Source: Clostridia bacterium (GTDB taxonomy: Bacteria > Bacillota > Clostridia > Christensenellales > Aristaeellaceae). From it: 12,278 bases of DNA. The stretch spans positions 1 through 12,278 of the forward strand of contig JAEDGL010000071.1 in NCBI GenBank assembly GCA_016297535.1. The letters are read 5' to 3'. The notes under the pieces are model-generated. The model did not search any database. It had not been told where the DNA came from and saw only the letters and a list, made by a program, of their open reading frames with translations. This document shows, in pieces, positions 5,720-12,072 of the stretch (within the stretch, counting starts at the first letter, position 1; each line of letters begins with the position of its first letter). Made by a program: the position numbers and the translations under genes.

Positions 5720-7666
5720 ATGCCCGTACCCTGTACCTTTGGCATTCTTGCGCATGTTGACGCAGGCAAAACCACGCTCAGCGAGCAGCTGCTGTACCGC
5801 ACGGGCGCAATCCGCTCGCTGGGCCGGGTGGATCATGGCGATACGGCATTGGATGCAAACGAGATTGAGCGCTCCCGGGGCATTACCGTGTTCAGCGATC
5901 AGGCCTGGTTTGAGCTGGATGGCCGCAGGTTTACGCTGATCGATACGCCCGGCCACGTGGACTTTGCGCCCGAGGCCGAGCGCGCCCTGCTGGCGCTGGA
6001 TCTGGCGGTGCTGCTGGTGGACGGCGGTTCGGGCGTGCAGGCGCACACAGGTGCGCTTTTTGGCCTTGCAGGCAACGCGGACGTTCCCGTGCTGTTTTTT
6101 GTCAACAAAACCGATCTGGCATCCTACCGGCACGACGCGCTGCGCCATCAGATGGAGAGGCAGCTTACGGACAAACTGGTGGATGTGCTGGACGGCGTGC
6201 CGGATGCGGAGCAGCTGGCGCTTTTGGATGATGATTTTTGCGAACGGTTTCTGGCTGGCCGGGCGGATGAGAATGCGGCCTGGGCTGCGCTTCGCAGGCT
6301 GTTTGCGCAGCGGAAGGCCTTTCCGGTGCTGTACGGCGCGGCGCTTTCGGGCGCAGGCGTCGATGAACTGCTCAAAGCGCTCTCCCGACTGGCGGAGGAC
6401 GTACGTCCCTCCACCGGCACTCTGAATGCACTTGTGTACAAGGTACGCCGCGAAACCGGCGGCGACCGGGTGGTGTATCTGAAAATCAAATCGGGAACGC
6501 TGAGGGCCCGCGATGCGTTCCGCTTTGGCGAGGGAACGGAAAAGGTGCATCAGCTTCGGCTGTACCGGGGCGTGAGCTACACCCCCGTGGACGAGGCGGG
6601 CCCGGGCGACGCCGTGGCAGTAACCGGCCTGAGCGTGCCCCGCTGCGGCGACCGCATCGTAGGGGATACGCTGTCCGGGGCGGTCTCCTTTTGCACCATG
6701 CCGGTGCTGTCCGCACGCGTGGAGCCGCCTGCGGGCATGGCTCCGGCGCAGCTGCTGGAAAAGCTTCGCCTGCTGGAGGATGAGGAGCCCATGCTGGGCG
6801 TCAGCTGGGATGCGGCGCACGGCCATGTAACCGTGCAGGTGATGGGCACTGTACAAACCGAGGTGCTTGCCCAGCTGTTGCAGGATCGCTTTGGAATCCG
6901 TGCATCCTTTTTGCCGCCGCTGGTTTTGTACAAGGAAACGGTGGGCAGACCCACGGTGGGCTGCGGCCATTACGAGCCTCTGCGCCACTATGCCGAGGCG
7001 CATCTGCTGCTGGAGCCGGGGCCGCGCGGCAGCGGCATTACCTTTGAAAGCTGCTGCCATGTGGATGCTCTGGCGCTCAATTACCAAACGCTGATCCGCA
7101 GCCACTGCTTTGAGCGGGTGCACAGAGGCGTACTGACGGGTTCACCTCTTACGGATGTGCATATCACGCTGCTGTCAGGACGCGCGCACCTCAAGCACAC
7201 CGAGGGCGGAGATTTTCGCGAGGCGGTGTATCGTGCCATCCGTCAGGGACAGCTGAAGGGGCAGAACGTGCTGCTGGAGCCCTTCTACCGCTTTGCGTTC
7301 ACCCTGCCCGCCGAGTGCCTTGGTCGCGCGATGACGGACATTGCCGCTTTGGTTGGCAGCTACGATCCGCCCGAATCCCTGGGCGAGGATGTGCGCATTA
7401 CCGGACGCGGGCCGGTACGCACCTTCATGGAGTATCCCACCGCGCTGCGCGCCTACACCCACGGCAGGGGCAGCGCGCAGCTGCAGCCGGACGGGTATGA
7501 CCTGTGCCACAACCCGGAGGAAGTGATGGCCGAGCTGGCCTATGACTGCGGCGCGGATGTGGCCAACCCGGCCGGAAGCATGTTCTGCTCGCACGGCGCG
7601 GGTTACTATGTCCATTGGGAGGAGGCAGATGATCATATGCATCTGCCGGTGGAAAAAGCAGAATAA
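5720..7666 (+). CDS. TetM-like (EF-G family) translational GTPase
   Basis: A 648-residue GTPase of the ribosomal-protection/EF-G superfamily. G motifs: AHVDAGKT (11-18), RGIT (53-56), DTPGH (75-79), NKTD (129-132). The order GTPase, beta-barrel (about 230-320), then EF-G-like domains III-V matches Tet(M) (639 residues). The domain IV loop that carries Ser-Pro-Val in Tet(M), which reaches the tetracycline site, reads Leu-Lys-His (491-493, before TEGGDFR). The C-terminus (619-640: GSMFCSHGAGYY...HMH) is unlike Tet(M). It may be a chromosomal paralogue with another ribosome role, so tetracycline resistance should not be assumed. The ATG at 5720 follows GAGAGGAG (5703-5710). It lies in one run between rlmI and a VOC gene. 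Confidence 0.85.
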   Translation: MPVPCTFGILAHVDAGKTTLSEQLLYRTGAIRSLGRVDHGDTALDANEIERSRGITVFSDQAWFELDGRRFTLIDTPGHVDFAPEAERALLALDLAVLLVDGGSGVQAHTGALFGLAGNADVPVLFFVNKTDLASYRHDALRHQMERQLTDKLVDVLDGVPDAEQLALLDDDFCERFLAGRADENAAWAALRRLFAQRKAFPVLYGAALSGAGVDELLKALSRLAEDVRPSTGTLNALVYKVRRETGGDRVVYLKIKSGTLRARDAFRFGEGTEKVHQLRLYRGVSYTPVDEAGPGDAVAVTGLSVPRCGDRIVGDTLSGAVSFCTMPVLSARVEPPAGMAPAQLLEKLRLLEDEEPMLGVSWDAAHGHVTVQVMGTVQTEVLAQLLQDRFGIRASFLPPLVLYKETVGRPTVGCGHYEPLRHYAEAHLLLEPGPRGSGITFESCCHVDALALNYQTLIRSHCFERVHRGVLTGSPLTDVHITLLSGRAHLKHTEGGDFREAVYRAIRQGQLKGQNVLLEPFYRFAFTLPAECLGRAMTDIAALVGSYDPPESLGEDVRITGRGPVRTFMEYPTALRAYTHGRGSAQLQPDGYDLCHNPEEVMAELAYDCGADVANPAGSMFCSHGAGYYVHWEEADDHMHLPVEKAE

Positions 7667-7688
7667 CCTGACGGAGGATGTCAGGTTA
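7664..7688 (+). other. Hairpin spanning the GTPase stop codon
   Basis: TAACCTGAC (7664-7672) and GTCAGGTTA (7680-7688) form a perfect 9-bp stem. It includes the TAA stop codon and exposes GGAGGAT in the loop. There is no T-run, so it is unlikely to terminate. It could stabilise the upstream message or tune expression of the VOC gene 45 bases later. Confidence 0.5.
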
Positions 7689-7733
7689 CAGGCGCTATGA
7701 TAGGCTCAAAACCGATACGGGAGGGGATCAACC

Positions 7734-8159
7734 ATGGCAGATGTACAAATCAGGTGGCAGGCGGTCATGATTGACTGCAAGGAGCATGTCAAGCTGGCGC
7801 AGTTCTATGCCCGGCTGTTGAACTGGACGGTGGTGTTTGCCGCTGAGGACTATGCGGGTATTGCGCCCTGCGGCACGCCCTACGGCGGCTATCCGGGCAT
7901 TTCGTTCCAGCGCAACCCGGATTATGTGCCGCCTGTCTGGCCTGAGCAGGAGGGTAGACAGCAGACGATGGAGCATCTGGACCTGGCGGTGGATGATCTG
8001 GACGCGGCGGTTGCGCACGCCCTTGCCTGCGGCGCGACAAAAGCGGAAATGCAGTATTCTCCGACGGAATGGATTGTAATGCTGGATCCGGAGGGCCATC
8101 CGTTCTGCCTGTGCCTGAACAGCCAGATGCTGAACAGCCCGGATTGCGCGCTTAAATAA
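7734..8159 (+). CDS. VOC superfamily (glyoxalase-like) protein
   Basis: A 141-residue protein with the paired beta-alpha-beta-beta-beta pattern of the vicinal oxygen chelate fold. The first half includes HVKLAQFYARLLNW (18-31), typical of the first helix of small VOC domains. The second half starts at EHLDLAVDDLDAAV (80-93) and ends with MLDPEGHPFCLC (116-127), where metal-ligand or substrate residues often sit. Members include lyases, dioxygenases and antibiotic-binding proteins; the reaction cannot be assigned. The ATG at 7734 follows a strong GGGAGGGG (7719-7726). It is last in the plus-strand run, and a hairpin-rich gap follows. Confidence 0.82.
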   Translation: MADVQIRWQAVMIDCKEHVKLAQFYARLLNWTVVFAAEDYAGIAPCGTPYGGYPGISFQRNPDYVPPVWPEQEGRQQTMEHLDLAVDDLDAAVAHALACGATKAEMQYSPTEWIVMLDPEGHPFCLCLNSQMLNSPDCALK

Positions 8160-8165
8160 GCAAAT

Positions 8166-8191
8166 GCGGCCAGCCCGTTTGGGTTGTCCGC
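8166..8191 (+). terminator. Imperfect hairpin after the VOC gene
   Basis: Arms 8166-8176 and 8181-8191 pair with one mismatch and one G-U around GTTT, starting 6 bases beyond the VOC stop codon. Only a short T/C-rich stretch follows, so efficiency as a terminator is uncertain. Confidence 0.4.
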
Positions 8192-8198
8192 TCAAGCC

Positions 8199-8231
8199 GT
8201 CGAGAAAGCTCGCTTTGCGATCTTTTCCGCC
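8199..8231. repeat. REP-like palindromic repeat, copy 3 (inverted orientation)
   Basis: Arms GTCGAGAAAGCTCGC (8199-8213) and GCGATCTTTTCCGCC (8217-8231) form an imperfect stem with a TTT loop. The reverse complement matches the repeat at 24-56 at 29 of 33 positions by my alignment. It lies 39 bases beyond the VOC stop codon. Confidence 0.65.
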
Positions 8232-8247
8232 GAAACAGGTTTCTGCT

Positions 8248-8370
8248 GTGCGCCATGCGCACGGCCGGAGAACCCTTCAAGGAAGCCTTGCTTCGCAAGG
8301 TAACTGAACCCACCGCACAGATCGCAGGGGTCGGAATCAAAACCACCAGTTTAGCTGGTGGTTTTGATTC
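8248..8370. other. Hairpin cluster including a 16-bp perfect stem
   Basis: Three perfect stems lie in a gene-free stretch: GTGCGC/GCGCAC (8248-8253 with 8257-8262), CCTTGC/GCAAGG (8286-8291 with 8295-8300), and a 16-bp stem 8334-8349 with 8355-8370 (GAATCAAAACCACCAG and its complement, loop TTTAG). The last ends in a T-rich arm and could be a terminator. It also resembles the strong subterminal hairpins of IS200/IS605-type elements, but no transposase remnant is recognisable. Confidence 0.5.
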
Positions 8371-8408
8371 GTATCGCTCGGCTTTGCTGAAAACAATTCT
8401 GCCATGCT

Positions 8409-8449
8409 AACACGCCCGGCATTCGTCGCGAATGCCGGGCGTGTTTTTT
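8409..8449 (+). terminator. Rho-independent terminator, copy B of the duplicated hairpin
   Basis: The 16-bp perfect stem 8410-8425 with 8429-8444 (loop TCG) is extended by A8409-T8445 and runs into TTTTTT (8444-8449) on the plus strand. The 35-bp core is identical to 2424-2458. It would stop plus-strand transcription from the VOC side and also lies 14 bases beyond the stop codon of the convergent dehydrogenase gene. Confidence 0.75.
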
Positions 8450-8458
8450 CAGATGATA

Positions 8459-9640
8459 TTACTTTTTGCTGCTGCCGCCGTAGGTATCGGAGGTATCGGC
8501 AAATACAGCCTGCACGCCTTCCTTGCGGCGGGAGGTGGCTACGCGCTTCATGAGTTCCTCATAGTAGGCGTCCTCATCCACGGGTACATCCACCATCTTA
8601 CCGGTAAAGGCAGACATGTGCATGGCGTTGGACAGCATCACACCGTTAATGCCTTCCACACCGTTGGCAACCAGGGGCGTGCCGCGCAGGATGGCGCCGG
8701 CCCAGGCATTCAGCACGCCGATGTGCTGGGGATTGAGGCCGTCGGTCTCAATTTCCACCTCGGTGGTATCCACATGGCCAAAGGGAATCTTGTTGGTCTT
8801 GGTGAACTCCGGCTCGGACATGGAGAACTCCAGCACGGTCAGCTTGTCGTTCTCGGCCACCAGCTTGGCCTTGTCCATCTGGATTTCAAAACGGTTGCTG
8901 CCGCAGCCGTCGCCCGTGGTGGTAACGAAAACGCCGGTGGCGCCGTCCGCATATTCCACATAGGTGGTTACATCGTCTTCCACCTCAATGTCGTGCCAGG
9001 CGCCAAAGTGCATGTTGGTCTGCACCTTTACGGGCATGCCGCAAATCCACTGCCACAGATCCAGCTGATGAGGGCACTGGTTAAGCAGTACGCCGCCGCC
9101 CTCGCCGGACCAGGTGGCGCGCCAGTCGCCGGAATCATAATAGGCCTGGGGACGATACCAGTTGGTAATCAGCCAGTTGGTACGGCGGATGCGGCCGTAC
9201 TTGCCGGAGTGAACCAGCTCGTGCATCTTGCGGTAGATGTGGTTGGTGCGCTGGTTGAACATCATGCCGAACACCACCTCAGGATGCTTGGCAGACACCT
9301 CGTTCATCTCGCGAACCTGCTTCACATAAACGCCGGCAGGCTTTTCCACCATGACATGGATGCCGCGTTCCATGGCAGCGATGGCATAGGTGGGATGATC
9401 GTAGTGGGGCACGGCCACGATGACCGCCTCGATCAGGCCGCTGTCCAGCATGTCGATGGCGTTGTCAAAGTAGGTAACGGTTTCGGGATACTGCTTGCGG
9501 GCCCAATCCAGACGGGCGGGGTTCTTGTCGGCGATGGCAACCAGTTCCAGCTCGGGGCAGTTGCCCTTCATGATGTTGCTGGCATGGCCGGAGCCCATAT
9601 TGCCGATGCCGATGATACCGAGTTTGATTTTGCGATCCAT
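8459..9640 (-). CDS. Gfo/Idh/MocA family NAD(P)-dependent oxidoreductase
   Basis: A 393-residue cytoplasmic sugar dehydrogenase. The N-terminal Rossmann domain has GIGNMG (11-16) after a beta strand, and the family EKP motif is at 99-101 (VEKPAG). The C-terminal substrate domain holds GGGVLLNQCPHQLDLWQW (181-198), with H191 as the likely catalytic histidine. The family oxidises or reduces a sugar, inositol or glycoside hydroxyl, often at C3. Two ATGs are possible. The first (9649) abuts AGGAGG with no spacing, whereas the second (9640) has AGGAGG (9655-9650) at 9 bases and is chosen. It is the last gene of an operon behind two sugar-isomerase-type genes; the preceding stop codon overlaps its ribosome site. 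Confidence 0.9.
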   Translation of the reverse strand: MDRKIKLGIIGIGNMGSGHASNIMKGNCPELELVAIADKNPARLDWARKQYPETVTYFDNAIDMLDSGLIEAVIVAVPHYDHPTYAIAAMERGIHVMVEKPAGVYVKQVREMNEVSAKHPEVVFGMMFNQRTNHIYRKMHELVHSGKYGRIRRTNWLITNWYRPQAYYDSGDWRATWSGEGGGVLLNQCPHQLDLWQWICGMPVKVQTNMHFGAWHDIEVEDDVTTYVEYADGATGVFVTTTGDGCGSNRFEIQMDKAKLVAENDKLTVLEFSMSEPEFTKTNKIPFGHVDTTEVEIETDGLNPQHIGVLNAWAGAILRGTPLVANGVEGINGVMLSNAMHMSAFTGKMVDVPVDEDAYYEELMKRVATSRRKEGVQAVFADTSDTYGGSSKK

Positions 9641-9649
9641 GGTGTTCAT

Positions 9650-9655
9650 CCTCCT
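9650..9655 (-). promoter_or_regulatory. Ribosome binding site deciding the oxidoreductase start
   Basis: AGGAGG on the minus strand touches the ATG at 9649-9647 and stands 9 bases from the ATG at 9640-9638, which makes the second ATG the likely start. Its 5' base is part of the preceding gene's stop codon (9657-9655), so the genes are tightly coupled. Confidence 0.7.
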
Positions 9656-10398
9656 TATTTAAAGCCACGAGAGCTAAGGAATTCGTAGCTGCGTCTGAGA
9701 CAGTCAAAGGGATCCTCGCCGTTGCAGTCGTCCTGCTCCACCAGCATGTACCGGGTGCCGGCCGCTTCGGCTTTTTCAAACACGCGGTCAAAGTTGATGT
9801 TTCCTTCGCCCACGGCTGCCATCTTGCGGCCGTAGGAGAAATCCTTGAGGTGAATGCAGGGCACGCGCCCGGCCAGCTTTTCCACCCACAGGGCGGGATC
9901 GCTGCCGCCGGCCTGTACCCAGAAGGTGTCCAGCGTAAAGCCAAGCTCATCCGCCGGGAACATTTCGGCAATGTGATCCATGACCAGCTTGCCGTTTACC
10001 TTTTTGAACTCGCCGTCATGGTTATGATACATGAAATACCTGCCATGCTCCTTCAGCGTGCTGGCAACGGGGTGATACTCGCTGTAAAAGCTTTCGGGCG
10101 TGCCTTCCGCGGTAAAGGGATAATAGCCCAGGCCCACGTACCGGCAGCCAAAAACCCCGTGATCGGCTGCCACCTGCGCGGGATCAGTCTTCAGACGGTC
10201 GACCGGGGTATGGGTAAGCACGCACTGAAGGCCGTTCTTATCCAACTCCTCCTTGAGCCACGCGGGCTCAAAGGCGCAGGTGCCGGACACCTGCACCGTG
10301 CGGTAGCCAATATCGGCCACCTTTTTCAGGGTCAGGGCAAAATCATCCAGCGTTTTGCAAAATTCGCGGACGGTGTAAAGCTGTGCGCCGATGTTCAT
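9655..10398 (-). CDS. Sugar phosphate isomerase/epimerase family TIM-barrel protein
   Basis: A 247-residue xylose-isomerase-like TIM barrel. Visible barrel motifs are YHNHDGEF (124-131), LDTFWVQAGG (156-165), HLKD (183-186), VGEGNINF (196-203) and VEQD (220-223). D157, H183 and E221 are likely metal ligands; the HEN-type glutamate of the sister protein is replaced by HNH here. Family members isomerise or epimerise sugars, keto-sugars or inosose using a divalent metal. The ATG at 10398 overlaps the stop of the upstream gene (ATGA), with GGGGAGG before it. It is the middle gene of the dehydrogenase operon and probably acts on the same sugar intermediate. Confidence 0.85.
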   Translation of the reverse strand: MNIGAQLYTVREFCKTLDDFALTLKKVADIGYRTVQVSGTCAFEPAWLKEELDKNGLQCVLTHTPVDRLKTDPAQVAADHGVFGCRYVGLGYYPFTAEGTPESFYSEYHPVASTLKEHGRYFMYHNHDGEFKKVNGKLVMDHIAEMFPADELGFTLDTFWVQAGGSDPALWVEKLAGRVPCIHLKDFSYGRKMAAVGEGNINFDRVFEKAEAAGTRYMLVEQDDCNGEDPFDCLRRSYEFLSSRGFK

Positions 10399-11252
10399 GC
10401 CTGCGCCTCCCCAAGAAGCTGCTGGAAGGCCTGGCAGGCCGCGTCAAAGGCAGCGTCGGTGGTGGGGTAGGTGTACTGGGTGCCCACGTCGCTGGTCTGG
10501 CCCTCGCGCTCCAGGCCGCTCAGACCGTCAAACACGCTCAGATGGGGCTCAATGGTAAAGGCATGGCCGCCCATGGCCAGGTATTCGGGCACGATCTTGG
10601 CAAGGTTGCCGATGCCGCGGCCGGCGGGAACCACCTTGCCATCGGCCAGCGCGTCCTTGACGTGCATGTACTTGATGAAGGGCTTGAGCATCTGCCAGGC
10701 TTCCCAGGTATCCTGGCCGCACTGCACAAAGTTGGCGGGATCAAAGATGCCGCCCATCTGCGGGAAGGTGGTAAGCAGCTCCAGGCAGCGGTTGGCCATA
10801 TCACCATAGATGCCCTTTTCGTTTTCGTGGCACATCAGAACGCCGCTGCCCTGCGCAACCTCCAGCATGCGGCCCACCTTGTCGATCACCTCGTTGCGGT
10901 GCGCAGCGGGATCTTCGCCCTGGGGCATAAAGAAGGAGAACATACGCAGGTTTTTCGCACCCAGAACATTGGCAATCTCCAGACCGTTGCGAAGCAGATC
11001 CAGATGCTGGTTAAAATCATCCTCCAGGGTAATCTTGCCGATGGGAGAACCCATGGACCACACCTGCAAACCAGCGTCATCCAGCTTGCGGCGGATTTCC
11101 CTGGCCTGAGCAGCGTTGAGCGATACGCAGCTGATGCCATCGGCGTTGCGGATTTCCAGGCCGTTCAGGTTGTTGCGCTTCATGGCAACAATCTGGTTGT
11201 CGATGATGGAACTCGCCTCGTCAGCAAAGGCGTTAATCAGAATTTTCTCCAA
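10395..11252 (-). CDS. Sugar phosphate isomerase/epimerase family TIM-barrel protein
   Basis: A 285-residue xylose-isomerase-like TIM barrel with an apparently complete metal site: E143 (CHENEKG), D171 (FDPANF), H197 (MHVKD) and E235 (IEPH). It is related to, but clearly different from, its downstream neighbour, so the two probably act at different steps or as partners. The only usable start is TTG at 11252, because an in-frame TGA lies three codons upstream; the nearest purine-rich ribosome site (GGAAGGA) is rather far, about 13 bases. First gene of the three-gene operon, preceded by an inverted repeat that may be an operator. Confidence 0.82.
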   Translation of the reverse strand: MEKILINAFADEASSIIDNQIVAMKRNNLNGLEIRNADGISCVSLNAAQAREIRRKLDDAGLQVWSMGSPIGKITLEDDFNQHLDLLRNGLEIANVLGAKNLRMFSFFMPQGEDPAAHRNEVIDKVGRMLEVAQGSGVLMCHENEKGIYGDMANRCLELLTTFPQMGGIFDPANFVQCGQDTWEAWQMLKPFIKYMHVKDALADGKVVPAGRGIGNLAKIVPEYLAMGGHAFTIEPHLSVFDGLSGLEREGQTSDVGTQYTYPTTDAAFDAACQAFQQLLGEAQA

Positions 11253-11274
11253 TTTCGTTCACCAATCCTTCCGT

Positions 11275-11301
11275 AATGATAACAGTAGGGATATTATCAT
11301 T
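11275..11301. promoter_or_regulatory. Inverted repeat upstream of the sugar operon (candidate operator)
   Basis: AATGATAA (11275-11282) and TTATCATT (11294-11301) are perfect 8-bp inverted arms with an 11-base centre, 22 bases before the TTG start. It overlaps a TAATAT on the minus strand (11296-11291) and is AT-rich, like a repressor operator. A leader hairpin is the alternative reading. Confidence 0.45.
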
Positions 11302-11354
11302 TTATCGTGTCAACCGCACAATGGAATTGTTGAAAGAGACTTCATACATTGCAA

Positions 11355-11382
11355 ATATTATCCTTTTCTGATCGCATGAAAA
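11355..11382 (-). promoter_or_regulatory. Possible promoter of the sugar operon
   Basis: On the minus strand TTTTCA (11382-11377) and TAATAT (11360-11355) are 16 bases apart. This would start RNA near 11348 and leave a leader of about 95 bases containing the 11275-11301 inverted repeat. Both boxes are imperfect. TTGACA at 11313-11308 has no properly spaced -10. Confidence 0.3.
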
Positions 11383-11398
11383 ACCTCTTTAACAGAGG
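11379..11398 (-). terminator. Second, weak terminator downstream of the secreted FMN-fold gene
   Basis: CCTCT/AGAGG (minus strand, 11398-11394 with 11388-11384) with a 5-base loop is followed by five T's (11383-11379). It sits directly after the stronger terminator at 11402-11437, as a tandem pair. Confidence 0.4.
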
Positions 11399-11401
11399 AA
11401 T

Positions 11402-11437
11402 GAAAAAAGGCCATGCAGGCGCGTTGCCCGCATGGCC
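11402..11437 (-). terminator. Rho-independent terminator of the secreted FMN-fold gene
   Basis: On the minus strand GGCCATGC (11437-11430) pairs with GCATGGCC's partner arm (11416-11409), with an inner 3-bp GC stem, and a T-run follows (11408-11403). It lies 21 bases beyond the stop codon and separates this gene from the sugar operon. Confidence 0.85.
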
Positions 11438-11458
11438 CAGCTGATGAGGAAAGGGAAA

Positions 11459-11965
11459 TTACTTTACGTTCTTGGCAGCGTCGATGATGCCGCTGATGTA
11501 GCCCAGGGTATCAACCAGCGTGCAGCCCGCCACGGCGTCGACCATTTCTTCGGCGGTCTTGCCGGCAATTTCAGCCTCCAGTTCGGCAACGGTCTTGCCG
11601 GTCACGTAAGTCTGGATGGCGTCGTAGTTAACATCGATGGCCACGGTAGAGCCGGCCTTCTGCATGTTGGTGGAATACATTTCGGCGTTCTGGCGCTTGG
11701 AACCCAGCACCTTGCCCTCCACGGGGATCATCACTTCGCTGTTGGGCACAGCAACGGCGCTGTCGGCAGCCAGCATCTGGAACTCGTCGATCAGAGCGTC
11801 AACGATCTTGTCGCCATCCATGGCAACGGTGATCACGGCGAAGCACTTGGTGCCGTGCGCGGCAAAGATGGACTGGCCCAGCTTGATTTCGCCCTCCGCC
11901 ATGGCGGGGATCATCATGCACAGCAGCATAGCGGCAGCCAGGACAACGGAAAGAATTTTCTTCAT
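11459..11965 (-). CDS. Secreted small protein with degenerate FMN-binding fold
   Basis: A 168-residue protein with a clear type I signal peptide: MKK, a hydrophobic core (4-19) and AMA at 21-23 before EG, so cleavage is likely after A23. There is no lipobox around C16. The mature part resembles one FMN_bind-type domain: VAMDGDKIVDALIDEF (47-62), GSKR (88-91), YVTGKTV (120-126) and a C-terminal VDAVAGCT segment (142-149). The ApbE flavinylation motif Dxx(S/T)GA(S/T) reads D143-A-V-A-G-C-T149. Asp, Gly and the acceptor Thr remain, but two positions differ, so covalent FMN is doubtful. The C-terminus aligns with that of the upstream partial gene, suggesting paralogues. The ATG at 11965 follows AAAGGAG. 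The function is not established. Confidence 0.6.
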   Translation of the reverse strand: MKKILSVVLAAAMLLCMMIPAMAEGEIKLGQSIFAAHGTKCFAVITVAMDGDKIVDALIDEFQMLAADSAVAVPNSEVMIPVEGKVLGSKRQNAEMYSTNMQKAGSTVAIDVNYDAIQTYVTGKTVAELEAEIAGKTAEEMVDAVAGCTLVDTLGYISGIIDAAKNVK

Positions 11966-12072
11966 GGTTTGTATCTCCTTTTATTTACTATTTCCGGATT
12001 AGCTCCGGTTTCGGGTGTCATCCTATCCGGCAATTGTGGCAAAAGTGTGGCTTTTTGAAATTTGCCCAAAAA

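Noticed and set aside
8152..8346. 64-codon minus-strand frame in the convergent gap
   Set aside because: Runs through stem-loops and overlaps the end of the VOC gene, with no ribosome site or family features.
8432..9688. 418-codon plus-strand frame opposite the Gfo/Idh/MocA gene
   Set aside because: Gly/His/Val-rich antisense shadow. The minus strand has the Rossmann and EKP motifs and a proper ribosome site.
11308..11313. Minus-strand TTGACA as a -35 for the sugar operon
   Set aside because: At 16-18 bases downstream the sequence is CCCTAC-like. The nearest TAATAT is only 11 bases away.
12057..12072. Terminator between the partial FMN-binding gene and the next gene
   Set aside because: Only a 6-bp GGCAAA/TTTGCC match with a long loop and no T-run after it; too weak to call.
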